DNA from: Sphingomonas abietis
GTDB taxonomy: Bacteria > Pseudomonadota > Alphaproteobacteria > Sphingomonadales > Sphingomonadaceae
DNA length: 64,000 nt
Reading direction: 5' to 3'
Assembly (NCBI RefSeq): GCF_027625475.1
Contig: NZ_CP115174.1
Coordinates: 3,321,001 to 3,385,000 of the forward strand
Every line of letters starts with the position of its first letter. The stretch's first letter is position 1. Positions 1 through 11,481 of this stretch are shown one piece after another. Below the pieces are notes generated by a model. The model was not told the DNA's origin. It searched no databases and saw only the letters and a list, made by a program, of their open reading frames with translations. A program made the position numbers and the translations under genes.

Positions 1-623
1 ATGACGAAGCCCGAGACGTGATCGAGCCGCGCCCGGAACGGATCGACCTTGGCTATCTCCGCCTCAGTGGGTTTGCGGATCCAGTCTGCCGCCGAAAAGG
101 AGAACGGCGCCGATCCGTCGCCTCGTCCGTCGCCCGCGGCTTTTCCCGGCCCGCTTCCCGAGCCGGCGCCGTTATCGCCGATCTGGGCCGGAGCGGACGG
201 CCCGACAACCGCCGACGTCGTGGAAAGCGGCATCACGGGCCGGTCTATCGATAACGGCACGACGGGAAGATCGGGCACGTCGGCAACGACCGTCCGGCGA
301 TCATGATTCGGCGGCGCCGAGCCCTTGGAGAGCGGCCTCGCGACCGGTCGGGGCCGATGCGGCACGATCGGGGGAGGAAGCGGCGGCCGGGGAACCGGCG
401 GCGGGGGCAGCAAGGCGAACTCATGCTCCACCGTGACGGCCTCCGGTTCGGGAACGACGGTGAACCGGACGATGAGGCTCTGCAGAAAGGCAATCAGGAT
501 GATTGCCCAAACGAGCGCGGACACCAGCAGACTGACGACTTGCGACCTCGTCAGACCGGCGCGGCGATCGGGAGGGGCGCCGTTCACGAACCGACGACGC
601 CGCGCGCTCCAGTTATCCGGCAT
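1..623 (-). CDS. TonB-like energy transducer, C-terminus cut by window edge
   Basis: An uninterrupted minus-strand frame of 207 codons runs off the left edge. It begins MPDNWSARRRR, has a basic N-terminus, one hydrophobic segment at about residues 29-52, and then a proline-rich stretch (LLPPPPVPRPPLPPP, about 66-82), the layout of TonB and TonB-like proteins that span the inner membrane and periplasm. A glycine-rich linker follows, then the start of a domain (DWIRKPTEAEI) that matches the region DAEWYTRPTDAQM-type in the TonB-like protein at 20571-21359, so the two look like paralogs. ATG at 623 was chosen because the hydrophobic segment is then placed 28 residues in; no strong ribosome binding site is visible. 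The C-terminal domain that would contact a receptor is outside the window. Known role of the family: passing proton-motive energy to outer-membrane receptors; assignment here is inferred from architecture. Confidence 0.6.
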   Translation of the reverse strand, partial: MPDNWSARRRRFVNGAPPDRRAGLTRSQVVSLLVSALVWAIILIAFLQSLIVRFTVVPEPEAVTVEHEFALLPPPPVPRPPLPPPIVPHRPRPVARPLSKGSAPPNHDRRTVVADVPDLPVVPLSIDRPVMPLSTTSAVVGPSAPAQIGDNGAGSGSGPGKAAGDGRGDGSAPFSFSAADWIRKPTEAEIAKVDPFRARLDHVSGFV

Positions 624-867
624 GCCGCCATGAAAGACTGCTCCGCAACACGAGACACACTATAGTTAGCCAGGATGGACCCCCCGATCCAGTCTAGAAT
701 CCTCGCCGCAAAGCGCAAGCGAATGGACCCCGCGGTGTCCGATCGACATGGCCGCGAAGCCTCACGGAATGCCGAGCGTCTCGATGGTTGGATCGCATAG
801 ACCTGGAGCAAGTCCTCGCTGAGCGTCGATGCCACCGCGTCGTTCGTCCCGCACCACGCGCCGGTCG

Positions 868-1008
868 CTGGACTTGCGGATCAGGATCTCCACCCCGCTG
901 CGCGAGATCGTCGACAGCGGCAAGGTGCCGGCGCAGCGGCTGCTCGATCGCTACCATGGCGAATGGGCGGGCAATCTCGACCGCATCTATGACGAGATGG
1001 CCTATTGA
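868..1008 (+). pseudogene. C-terminal remnant of glutamate-cysteine ligase
   Basis: Read in one frame, the bases up to the TGA at 1006-1008 give PLREIVDSGKVPAQRLLDRY followed by HGEWAGNLDRIYDEMAY. This closely resembles the conserved last 35-40 residues of the plant/alphaproteobacterial type glutamate-cysteine ligase (GshA, first step of glutathione synthesis). Recognisable similarity starts at about 895; upstream bases in the same frame give an arginine-rich stretch that does not look like the enzyme, and no start codon with a binding site precedes it. It is therefore best read as a gene fragment left by a deletion or rearrangement. The full-length gene must lie elsewhere if the cell makes glutathione. 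Identification rests on memory of the family's C-terminus. Confidence 0.55.
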
Positions 1009-1072
1009 TCGGGTGGATCGATTGCGGCGGAGCGACGTTGGCTTGCCGCCATTCACTTCGAGGATAGACACC

Positions 1073-1381
1073 ATGCGCAAGACCCTGCTGATATCGGCCA
1101 CCATGGCGGCGATGCTGAGCCCGGTGGCGGTCTCCGCCCCGGTCGCTGCGGCCACGAATACCCACAGCTATCGCGGCACGGACGGCCATTATCATTATCG
1201 CTGCCACCGCAGCAAAGGCACGACCGGCCTGCTCGCCGGTGCCGGTGCGGGTGGCCTGGGTGCGGCGGCGCTGGGTGCCGGCCCGGTCGGCCTCGCGGCC
1301 GGCGTGATCGGCGGCGGCCTGCTCGGCCGTCATATCGACAAGCGCAGCAGCGCCGCGCATAATCGCAAGAACGGCTGCTGA
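1073..1381 (+). CDS. Small secreted glycine-zipper protein
   Basis: A 102-residue protein with a clear signal peptide (hydrophobic stretch about 4-20, Ala-rich cleavage region near VAAATN). The mature part has a short His/Tyr/Cys-rich segment (HYHYRCHRSKG) and then a glycine-zipper run (about 52-85: GLLAGAGAGGLGAAALGAG) of the kind found in small envelope proteins. The start ATG has GAGGATAG upstream. It stands alone between a gene remnant and a strong hairpin. Function is unknown; similar glycine-zipper proteins are often membrane-associated. Confidence 0.7.
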   Translation: MRKTLLISATMAAMLSPVAVSAPVAAATNTHSYRGTDGHYHYRCHRSKGTTGLLAGAGAGGLGAAALGAGPVGLAAGVIGGGLLGRHIDKRSSAAHNRKNGC

Positions 1382-1386
1382 TATCG

Positions 1387-1418
1387 CGATGTCGCTGGCC
1401 CTGCGGCCAGCGACATCG
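1387..1418. terminator. Perfect 14-bp hairpin between converging genes
   Basis: Bases 1387-1400 (CGATGTCGCTGGCC) are an exact inverted copy of 1405-1418 with a CTGC loop. It lies just after the stop at 1381 and before the stop of the converging gene at 1446, where a shared transcription terminator is expected. There is no run of T on either side, so it may be a terminator needing Rho or a transcript-end stabiliser. Confidence 0.55.
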
Positions 1419-1445
1419 CCCTTAATCCGCCGCCCTTAATCCCCC

Positions 1446-2786
1446 CTAATCCACCGGAGCCGCCGAGACATTGTTCGCGGCCCGCATCGTCCAGAGCCTC
1501 GCCGCGCGCGACAGCCATTTGGTGATCGCGCCGCGCTCCGCCATCCAGTCGGCATAGGCCCGATAGGCGGGATCGGCGCCGAGCAAGTGCCGCTCCTCGG
1601 TCTTCGCCCGCCAGACATAGACCCCGCTGATCAGCGCCAGGATCGCCGTGTTGCGCACGCCGTCGGCCCAGCCGGTCGAGGTCAGCATCGGGATCGCCGC
1701 CAGCCACCAATAGAGATTCTTGGCGAGATAGGCCGGGTGCTTGGTGAAGCGGTACGGCCCGTGGGTGAGAATGCCGCGATAGGTGAGGTTGGAGAAACGG
1801 ATGCCGAACGCCACCGTCGCCCAGGCATAGCAGGCGGTGAGGAAGATCAGCGCGAACGCCCAGATCGGCAGCAGCAGCGGATGATCGGACAAGATCCGCT
1901 CCCACCCCATCTGGCCGGGGCCGTAATCGAGCGGGCCGCCGCCGTTCATCAGGATGAAGGGCGGATAGCAGATCAAGGCCGCCGTCCAGCCCTGCATGAA
2001 CGGATTGCCCGAGCGGATATGCGCGTCGAGCGGCCGCAGCGTCAGGATATAGCCGACCGTGCCGATGCTGACATCGACCAGGAACATCAGCGCGATCGTC
2101 GCCTCGGCGAGCTTGACCGGATCGTCCCACATCTGCGCCGGCGAGGCGGCGATGGCCTCCCCCCAATTGCCCGGCAGGGTGGAGAACATGAAGGCGGTGA
2201 AGAAGCCCTTGATCGCCCAGCTGCGCGCATGTTCGGCGAGCTTCGGCTTGAGCGCCGGATCGAAATCGCGGCCGAACGTCATCAGCCAGTGGCCGGCCGC
2301 CCAGGCGCCATCCTCGCGATCGATCAGCCGGCGATCGAGCCACGGCACGTAGAGGATCGACAGGGCGACCAGCGGCACCAGCGCCGCCGAGAAGACCTCC
2401 ATCGCGTAGAGATAGTCGCCCTGCCAATACCAGCGGCCGAGCGCGTAGCAGCAGGCCAGCACGCCCCATGTCGCCCACAGGCCGGCGAGCTTGACCAGCG
2501 CGGTATCGCAGGCGTCGCGCCAGCTGCGCGGCGGCCCGTCCCAATCGATCCCGGTCGACGGATGGCGATGGACCCGATCGATCAGCAGCGACCATGCGAT
2601 CATCGGCACGCCGCAGGCGGCAAGGCCGGCGATCGGCACCCAGGGCGCATCGCAATGCCAGATACGGGCCGCGGCATAGAAGAGCGCCAGCCCGAGGAGA
2701 CCGATCAGCCCGACGCCCGACGACACCGCCGATCGCGGTATCGGCCCCGAAGGCTGCGCGCTGAGCGGCTGGCTGGCGTCCATCAT
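1446..2786 (-). CDS. Polytopic membrane protein with isoprenylcysteine methyltransferase-like C-terminus
   Basis: A 446-residue protein with about eight or nine hydrophobic segments. The C-terminal third carries the pattern of the isoprenylcysteine carboxyl methyltransferase / phospholipid methyltransferase superfamily: GILTHGPYRFTKHPAYLAKN followed by a hydrophobic hairpin and the late EERHLLGADPAYRAY motif, in which RHP and E-x-H/L residues bind S-adenosylmethionine in known members. The N-terminal half is an extra membrane domain not present in the 150-220 residue minimal enzymes. Bacteria usually lack prenylated proteins, so the real substrate is probably a lipid or other small molecule; this is inference. 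ATG 2786 gives a short polar N-terminus before the first helix. Short inverted repeat CCTGTCC..GGACAGG lies just upstream. Confidence 0.7.
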   Translation of the reverse strand: MMDASQPLSAQPSGPIPRSAVSSGVGLIGLLGLALFYAAARIWHCDAPWVPIAGLAACGVPMIAWSLLIDRVHRHPSTGIDWDGPPRSWRDACDTALVKLAGLWATWGVLACCYALGRWYWQGDYLYAMEVFSAALVPLVALSILYVPWLDRRLIDREDGAWAAGHWLMTFGRDFDPALKPKLAEHARSWAIKGFFTAFMFSTLPGNWGEAIAASPAQMWDDPVKLAEATIALMFLVDVSIGTVGYILTLRPLDAHIRSGNPFMQGWTAALICYPPFILMNGGGPLDYGPGQMGWERILSDHPLLLPIWAFALIFLTACYAWATVAFGIRFSNLTYRGILTHGPYRFTKHPAYLAKNLYWWLAAIPMLTSTGWADGVRNTAILALISGVYVWRAKTEERHLLGADPAYRAYADWMAERGAITKWLSRAARLWTMRAANNVSAAPVD

Positions 2787-2941
2787 GCGATCCTGTCCCT
2801 GTTCAGGACAGGCTGCCTAGCGCATCAGCCGTAAGCAAGCGGTGAAGACGGGCGCTTGCCCCATGAGAGGACGGAACCCTGCCCCTCTTGTCCGCCGGGC
2901 GGAGAAGGGAATGCGACGCGGCCTAAGCCGGCCGGGAGGGC

Positions 2942-3544
2942 TCAGCCGATCAGAGCGGCGAGCGGGGCCTTGGCGCGCTGCGCCTTGAAGCTGGCCGGAT
3001 CGACCTTCGCGGTGACCGCCTTCACCGCGTCCACGACCGCGCTCGACGCATCGGCGCTGTCGTCGGCAACGGGCTTGCCGCCCTTGCCGCCGTAGATGAA
3101 GCCATAGACCGGATAGCTGCTGGTGCCGAGATCATGGATGTTCTTGAACCAGACGCGGACCTTGCTCCAGTCGTTACCGGCGGAGACGTCCATCACCTCG
3201 ACGTCGCTCTCGACCTTGCCGGGGCTCGACCAATTGGCGTGGGTCACCTTGATGATGCGATCGGAGACGACCTTGCTGACGGTGGCGACATGGCCGTCGC
3301 GCATCGAGCCGATCGCCTTGAACACCATCACCGCCCCCTCCTTGGGGGTTTCGCCGCGGCTATATTTGCCGACCGCCTGGTTCCACCAGGTCGCGGCATT
3401 GCCGAACAGCTGGATGCCGGAGAACATCCGGGCGAAGGTCACGCACTGCCAGAAGGAGCCGCCGGCGGCATCCGCAGGCGCCGAAACGACCGAGGCCATC
3501 GCGAGCGCGACGGAACACAATGCGATCTTCGACCGTTTGAACAT
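2942..3544 (-). CDS. Secreted CHAP-domain peptidase-like protein
   Basis: A 200-residue protein with a signal peptide (MFKRSKIALCSVALAMASVV, cleavage near ADAA). Directly after it comes the CHAP pattern: a Cys in WQCVTFARMFSG (about residue 34), then the His in DGHVATVSKV (about 85) and an Asn in THANWSSPG (about 102), matching the Cys-His-Asn/Glu catalytic set of CHAP amidases and endopeptidases that cut peptidoglycan. The C-terminal 45 residues are a low-complexity Ala/Lys/Asp tail. It is transcribed alone. Peptidoglycan as substrate is inferred from the family; no cell-wall binding repeat is visible. Confidence 0.8.
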   Translation of the reverse strand: MFKRSKIALCSVALAMASVVSAPADAAGGSFWQCVTFARMFSGIQLFGNAATWWNQAVGKYSRGETPKEGAVMVFKAIGSMRDGHVATVSKVVSDRIIKVTHANWSSPGKVESDVEVMDVSAGNDWSKVRVWFKNIHDLGTSSYPVYGFIYGGKGGKPVADDSADASSAVVDAVKAVTAKVDPASFKAQRAKAPLAALIG

Positions 3545-3781
3545 GCTGCAGAAGCCCCGAAACCTTTTGCCCGAGGCCGGTGTAGCGGGCCTTCCTTATT
3601 AAGGAATGTTACCGGCGGCGACTCTTCGACCGGCCGATGCCGCAGTGCGGCGAACCGATGGCCGCACGGTTCATCGCACAGCAATGTCGCGGCGAAGCGA
3701 GCGGCAATCTTGCCAGGACCGCGAAAACCGCAGACAGGATCGCGCCATGTCCCAGCGCAGGCGGCCGAGCGACGGCGAATC

Positions 3782-5116
3782 ATGAAGCATTGGTTCAAGG
3801 ATGGCGTGTTTCGCGCCGTGCTGCGCAATGCCGGTTATCTGGGATCGACCAAGATCATCGGCGCGATCTTCGGCCTGATCGCGCTGATCCTGGCGGGCCA
3901 CGCGCTCGATCGGGTGACGTTCGGCGTGCTGACCCTGGTCCATGCCTATGCGCTGGGTGCCGGCGCCCTGACCAAGTTTCAGAGCTGGCAGCTGATCCTG
4001 CGCTATGGCGGCCCGGCGCTGCAGCGGGGCGATGCCCGCACCGCCCGCGATTCGATCCGCTTCGCCTGCGGCCTCGATTTGACCAGCGGGTTGGCCGGGA
4101 TGACGCTGGCGATGATCGCCCTGCCCTTGCTGGCGACGCGCTTCGGGATCGATCGCCCCCATCTCGCGCTGGCGCTGATCTACTGCACGCTGGTGCCCAC
4201 CATGTCGGCGGCGACGCCGACCGGCGTGCTGCGCCTGCTCGATCGCTTCGATCTGCTCGCCCAGCAGCAATTGGTGACGCCGGTGCTGCGCGCGGCCGGC
4301 GCCGGCATCGCCTATGCCGGCGGCCTCGGCTTCGTCGGCTTCATCGTCGCTTGGTACATTGCCGACATCGCCGGCGACATCCTGCTGTGGGCGCTGGCGA
4401 TCCGCGAATTGCGCCGCCGCGACATGGGCGATGCGCTCCGCCCCGGCCTGTTCGGCGTCGCGCGCCGGCTGCCGGATGCGTGGAGCTTCGTGTGGACCAC
4501 CAACATCGCGGTCTCGCTCAACGCCTGCTGGGGCCCGATCAGCAACCTCATCGTCGGCGGCATTCTCGGGCCAGCGCCGGCCGGCCTCTACAAGATCGCC
4601 ACCACCCTGCTCGATTCGGCCGGCAAGCCCGCCGACATGCTGACCAAGGGCTTCTATCCCGAGATCATGCGGCTCGATCCGTCGAGCCAGCATCCGTGGC
4701 GGCTGGGCATCCGCACCGGCATCATCTCGGGTGGGATCGCGCTGCTGGTGGTGATCGTGATCCTGCTCGGCGGCAAGCCGTTCATCGGCCTGTTCGGACA
4801 CAAATATCTCGCGGCCTACGGGCTGCTGACGCTGATGATGTTCTCGCTGATGATCGAGATGGCGTGCTTCCCGCTGGAATCGCTGCTCTACATGGTCGGC
4901 CGGCAGCGGGCCGCGCTGGTGGCGCAGGCGGCGGCGACGATCGTCTATCTGGCGATCCTCTCGGTGCTGGCCCACGCCTTCGGGCTGACCGGGGCGGGCA
5001 GCGCCTATGTGCTGGGCAATGCCACGCTGGCGCTGTTCATGCTGGTGCCGGTGCTGGGCAGCTACCGTCGCCGCAGCGATTATGCGCCGGCGCCGCAGGG
5101 CAGCGCCACCGGCTGA
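3782..5116 (+). CDS. Polysaccharide flippase-like (MATE/Wzx fold) membrane protein
   Basis: A 444-residue protein with about 12 hydrophobic segments and the N-terminal RNAGYLGSTKIIGAIFGLIA pattern of the O-antigen/teichoic-acid flippase (Wzx/RfbX) group of the MOP exporter superfamily. These proteins move undecaprenyl-linked sugar units from the inner to the outer leaflet of the inner membrane. The ATG at 3782 starts six basic/aromatic residues before the first helix. No glycosyltransferase or polymerase genes flank it, so its glycan cannot be inferred and it is an orphan of its pathway here. Confidence 0.75.
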   Translation: MKHWFKDGVFRAVLRNAGYLGSTKIIGAIFGLIALILAGHALDRVTFGVLTLVHAYALGAGALTKFQSWQLILRYGGPALQRGDARTARDSIRFACGLDLTSGLAGMTLAMIALPLLATRFGIDRPHLALALIYCTLVPTMSAATPTGVLRLLDRFDLLAQQQLVTPVLRAAGAGIAYAGGLGFVGFIVAWYIADIAGDILLWALAIRELRRRDMGDALRPGLFGVARRLPDAWSFVWTTNIAVSLNACWGPISNLIVGGILGPAPAGLYKIATTLLDSAGKPADMLTKGFYPEIMRLDPSSQHPWRLGIRTGIISGGIALLVVIVILLGGKPFIGLFGHKYLAAYGLLTLMMFSLMIEMACFPLESLLYMVGRQRAALVAQAAATIVYLAILSVLAHAFGLTGAGSAYVLGNATLALFMLVPVLGSYRRRSDYAPAPQGSATG

Positions 5117-5153
5117 CACGAAATCGTAACACGGCATCGCGAGGGAGAGTGGA

Positions 5154-5576
5154 ATGGCAAAGGATCGAACGATGCGACATGTTCTGGCGGGCTCCCTGAT
5201 CCTCGCGCTCGGCGCGACCACCGCCGGCGCCCGGCTGGAACAGGTGCCGCGCAACGCCAAGCAGTGCATCAGCAAATCGGCGATCCGCGACCAGACCGCC
5301 GAGACCGACACCCACCTCATCCTCCATGTCGGCGGCAGCAAGGCCTATCGCAACTATCTGCCGACGCCGTGCGAGGGCCTCGGCCACATCAACAACGTCT
5401 CGACATTGCACTTCCACAGCGCCGATCCGGACAAGCTCTGCCAGGGCGACACCCTCGAACTGCTGGACCATTCGGGCACGCTCGGCATCGGCGGCGATCC
5501 CGAATCGGTGCGCTGCACCCTCGGCCGGTTCGAGCCGATCTCGGAAATGTCGCTGAGCGAGCCGCTCCGCCGCTGA
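5154..5576 (+). CDS. Small secreted protein, DUF6491-like
   Basis: A 140-residue protein with a signal peptide (hydrophobic about 9-24, TTAGA cleavage region). The mature part has four cysteines in a regular arrangement: KQCISKSAI, LPTPCEGLG, KLCQGDTLEL and RCTLGRFEPI, suggesting two periplasmic disulfides. This pattern resembles the DUF6491 family, common in sphingomonads and of unknown function. ATG 5154 is preceded by GAGGGAG at good spacing; an in-frame ATG at 5172 is an alternative. It lies 37 bases after the flippase-like gene and may be cotranscribed with it. Confidence 0.7.
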   Translation: MAKDRTMRHVLAGSLILALGATTAGARLEQVPRNAKQCISKSAIRDQTAETDTHLILHVGGSKAYRNYLPTPCEGLGHINNVSTLHFHSADPDKLCQGDTLELLDHSGTLGIGGDPESVRCTLGRFEPISEMSLSEPLRR

Positions 5577-5621
5577 GCGGCTGCGGCGCCAGCCCGGCGC
5601 CGCCTCTCCACCGCCCCCGCG

Positions 5622-7340
5622 TCACAGCAGCTGCGCCTGCGAACCGAACTGGTGGGAGGGCCGCGTTTCGACACGCACGGCGCGGCGGTTGACCGGGGCG
5701 AGCGGTGGCAGCTTCGCCCCGCCGCCATGGAAGATATCGGCCGGGGTCAGGATCTGGAGCCGCGGGAAGCGGCCGAGCTGGGTGTCGTGCAACCCTGCCG
5801 CCATCGCCTCGGCCAGCATCGGCCGGGTCGGTTCGTAGGCGGAGAGGAACAGCCCGAAGGGATAGGCGTCCCGCTCCATCACCCCGCGCAGATCGCGCAC
5901 CATCGCGACGCCGACATGCTGCCCGGCCTTCACCGAGATCACCCCGGTCGAGGTCGTGCCGCCGCTCTCATAGGGGTAGAAATGGCCGTCGACGCCCCGG
6001 TCCGCGCCCTTGCGACCGCCGTCCAGCGGATAGCCGCCGACCTTGAGGCAGAACCAGTTCTGGAACTCGTGCGGCTTCTCGCCGGCGAGGCGTAGCGCGC
6101 TGTCGCGATCCTTGGGCACGCCGATCGTCTCGAAGCGGACGGCCTCGCCATAGCCTTCGCGCAGCCGCTTTTCGATCAGCCCGACGGCGAGATGGGTGAC
6201 GTCGATCCCGATCCACTGCCGGCCGAGCTTCTGCGCCGCGTCCACCGCCGTGCCGCAGCCGCAGAATGGATCGAGCACGACATCGCCGGGGTTGGAGGAG
6301 GCGGCGATGATCCGTTCGAGCAGGGCCAGCGGCTTCTGGGTGGGATAGCCGAGCTTCTCGTCCGTGTTGTCGAGCCATTTCACATCCTGATCGATGCCGT
6401 CAGGCGTGCCGACCAATATCCCCCTGGTGCCGGGCTGATAGGCCCAGATATCCTGATGCAGCACGCCGTCCCCGGCTTCCAGATATTGCTTGTAGCGCGG
6501 CAGGGAACCGCTCCGTGCCGGATGCAGGATCAGACCGAGCGCATCCAGCCGGTCGAGGAGATGCTGCGGGCTGGCCGCGCCACGCTCGCCGGCCAGCTCC
6601 GCCAGCAATTTGCCTGGTAACGCCCAGTGCCGGTTCTTCGCGTTCGGATCATAACCGCGCCAGGGCTGTCCGCTGTCGCCCTTGCGCGACCCGGCGCCGG
6701 TCAGCACATTGGATTGATAGGGGCCTCGGGCATCTTCATGCGGGAAGGAATCCTTCACGTAGGACTTCGTGAAAGGGCGCCGACCGGGGTGGAAGATCAT
6801 CCGGTCGGACACGCTGTAGAAGAAGATGATGTCGTGGATCGGCCCGAATTGCCGGCTCAGCTTGTTATGCGCGTTGGTCCGCCGCCACACGATCTCGTTG
6901 CGAAAATTCTCCGCCCCGAACACGGCGTCGAGCACCAGCTTGAGATAGTGGCTCGCGGTCGGGTCGCAGTGGAGATAGAGGCTGCCGGTCGGCTTGAGCA
7001 CGCGATGTAGCTCGACCAGCCGCACCGCCATCATCGCCAGATAGGCCATCAGCGCGTTCTCGCCGATCGCAGAGCGCATCGCCTGCATCAGCATGTGGAG
7101 CTTGTGGTGGCCGCTTTGGGTGATCTCGATCAGCGCATTGGCCGCCGCCGGCCCCCATTGCCAGCTGTCGTCGAACGCCTCGATGCTGGCGTCGGTGCCC
7201 GCCCCCGACTGCGACTTGAACAGGATATTGTAGCTGGCGTTCGAGTTGAACGGCGGATCGAGATAGACCAGATCAACGCTCGCGTCGGCGACATGCGCGC
7301 GCAGCACGTCGAGATTGTCGCCATAATGCAACCGGTTCAT
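5622..7340 (-). CDS. Site-specific DNA methyltransferase with Mrr-like C-terminal domain
   Basis: A 572-residue protein. Residues about 1-385 are an amino-methyltransferase of beta-class order: the catalytic motif DPPF (28-31, YLDPPFNSN) precedes the S-adenosylmethionine motif [13 protein letters not shown] (about 352-364). Such enzymes methylate N6 of adenine or N4 of cytosine in duplex DNA. Residues about 440-475 read [12 protein letters not shown] then VISVKAG, resembling the G-x-D-x-G-x-D ... (E/Q/S)xK nuclease signature of Mrr-type restriction folds, so methylation and cleavage may be in one chain. No separate restriction gene is adjacent. ATG 7340 was chosen because [13 protein letters not shown] is the usual N-terminus of this group. 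Transcribed divergently from uvrA. Confidence 0.8.
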   Translation of the reverse strand: MNRLHYGDNLDVLRAHVADASVDLVYLDPPFNSNASYNILFKSQSGAGTDASIEAFDDSWQWGPAAANALIEITQSGHHKLHMLMQAMRSAIGENALMAYLAMMAVRLVELHRVLKPTGSLYLHCDPTASHYLKLVLDAVFGAENFRNEIVWRRTNAHNKLSRQFGPIHDIIFFYSVSDRMIFHPGRRPFTKSYVKDSFPHEDARGPYQSNVLTGAGSRKGDSGQPWRGYDPNAKNRHWALPGKLLAELAGERGAASPQHLLDRLDALGLILHPARSGSLPRYKQYLEAGDGVLHQDIWAYQPGTRGILVGTPDGIDQDVKWLDNTDEKLGYPTQKPLALLERIIAASSNPGDVVLDPFCGCGTAVDAAQKLGRQWIGIDVTHLAVGLIEKRLREGYGEAVRFETIGVPKDRDSALRLAGEKPHEFQNWFCLKVGGYPLDGGRKGADRGVDGHFYPYESGGTTSTGVISVKAGQHVGVAMVRDLRGVMERDAYPFGLFLSAYEPTRPMLAEAMAAGLHDTQLGRFPRLQILTPADIFHGGGAKLPPLAPVNRRAVRVETRPSHQFGSQAQLL

Positions 7341-7480
7341 CCTGCCCCCGCGTTGTGCCCCGGATCGCGAGACTAAGCGGCGCGGCGATCGCGGCACGAG
7401 CGCGGATTGATCCATATTGGTCGCAGCGGGGTTGGATGCGCGACCTGTCGTCCCCATTTCGGAGAGACCTTGCCCCTCCC

Positions 7481-7495
7481 GAACAAATATGGAAC
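7481..7495 (+). promoter_or_regulatory. LexA box upstream of uvrA
   Basis: GAAC-AAATATG-GAAC is GAAC-N7-GAAC, the reverse complement of GTTC-N7-GTTC, the direct-repeat LexA (SOS) operator established for Alphaproteobacteria. It ends 12 bases before the uvrA start codon and uvrA is a classical SOS gene, so repression by LexA and induction by DNA damage is expected. The match is exact to the core consensus. Confidence 0.8.
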
Positions 7496-7507
7496 AGACT
7501 GAGCCCT

Positions 7508-10567
<3,060 letters not shown>

Positions 10568-10574
10568 TCGACGC

Positions 10575-10604
10575 TTGACTCCCTAAATGTTTCGGCTTTG
10601 CATA
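10575..10604 (+). promoter_or_regulatory. Possible promoter of the DUF4747-like operon
   Basis: TTGACT (10575-10580) matches five of six -35 bases; TGCATA (10599-10604), 18 bases downstream, is a weak -10. It sits just after the uvrA stop and 26 bases before the next start codon, in a composition change from GC-rich to AT-rich. Suggests independent transcription of the islet. Confidence 0.35.
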
Positions 10605-10629
10605 ACGCCAAATCAATTGGGGGCATTCG

Positions 10630-11481
10630 ATGGCGCGGATGATTAAAGTTTCTGGTGGCGTTCTAAACGTGAGACTCCACCCTCATCCATCTGGCGTTTA
10701 CGGTCGTTTTATAGAGAGCCTTTATCGGCTGAGAAAACCAGTCAAGGTTCGCGGCGACCGCCATGCTATGATCTCTCTTTTAAACAGATCAGAGGAAGAT
10801 GACGGAATTTACACGGGCTTCATCACAACGTTCATAAAAATTGATACCGATGAGCCATGGTTCGATGCCGGAGAACTCAAAGAGGCTTCAGACAATAAAG
10901 TTTCTGAAATCAGTATACCGGAAGACCTATACCCAAATTCCGCTGTCTTCAGCTTCTTATTCGATACCAATAATCATCGAATTTACGTTCAGACGTATTC
11001 CGGTGGGAAAACACTGACAATAAATTCTGCCGGTACGTTTTTTAGTCGACTGGCGGATGACCTAGGCATCACAGCAGAATTTGGCGATCCTAAAATTACT
11101 GTGGTGCAAAGCAAAGTTGGTCTCGAATCCGTTTTTTCGCTGCCAGTGATCAAGCGCGTGATAATAACGATCCAAGCGCCGAATGCGGATATTTTTGAGG
11201 ACGATTTTGACGAAAAGGTCGAAGAATATCTTGGGAATTTAAATTCGAAAAAAATGACTGTCGTATTTGAAGCTGAGAGCGGCAAATCTATCAATCCAAA
11301 TCAACAATTGCGTCGCTTGGGTGAGAGCGCCCTAGATCACGGATCGGTAAAAACGGAAGGCCGCGATCTACGCGGCGCGACGCAGCGCTCAACGGAGGAT
11401 TTTCCGAAACTTCTTCACGATAAATTCGACCCGGATCGGGAAACAGAGCATCAAGCCTTTAGAAGAATCACGGGCAAGTAA
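10630..11481 (+). CDS. DUF4747-like protein of an AT-rich two-gene islet
   Basis: A 283-residue soluble protein without signal peptide or membrane segment. The N-terminal pattern LNVRLHPHPSGVYGRFIESL, the central IYVQTYSGGKTLTI and the C-terminal FEAESGKSINPN look like the DUF4747 family, a bacterial and phage-associated family of unknown activity. No nuclease, ATPase or other catalytic motif is recognised. Base composition and codon choice (many AAA, ATT, TTT codons) differ sharply from uvrA before it, indicating horizontal transfer. The start has TTGGGGGC upstream; an in-frame ATG at 10639 is also possible. Its stop codon shares one base with the next start (TAATG), so translation of the two genes is coupled. 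A sensor or regulator for the membrane partner is one hypothesis. Confidence 0.6.
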   Translation: MARMIKVSGGVLNVRLHPHPSGVYGRFIESLYRLRKPVKVRGDRHAMISLLNRSEEDDGIYTGFITTFIKIDTDEPWFDAGELKEASDNKVSEISIPEDLYPNSAVFSFLFDTNNHRIYVQTYSGGKTLTINSAGTFFSRLADDLGITAEFGDPKITVVQSKVGLESVFSLPVIKRVIITIQAPNADIFEDDFDEKVEEYLGNLNSKKMTVVFEAESGKSINPNQQLRRLGESALDHGSVKTEGRDLRGATQRSTEDFPKLLHDKFDPDRETEHQAFRRITGK

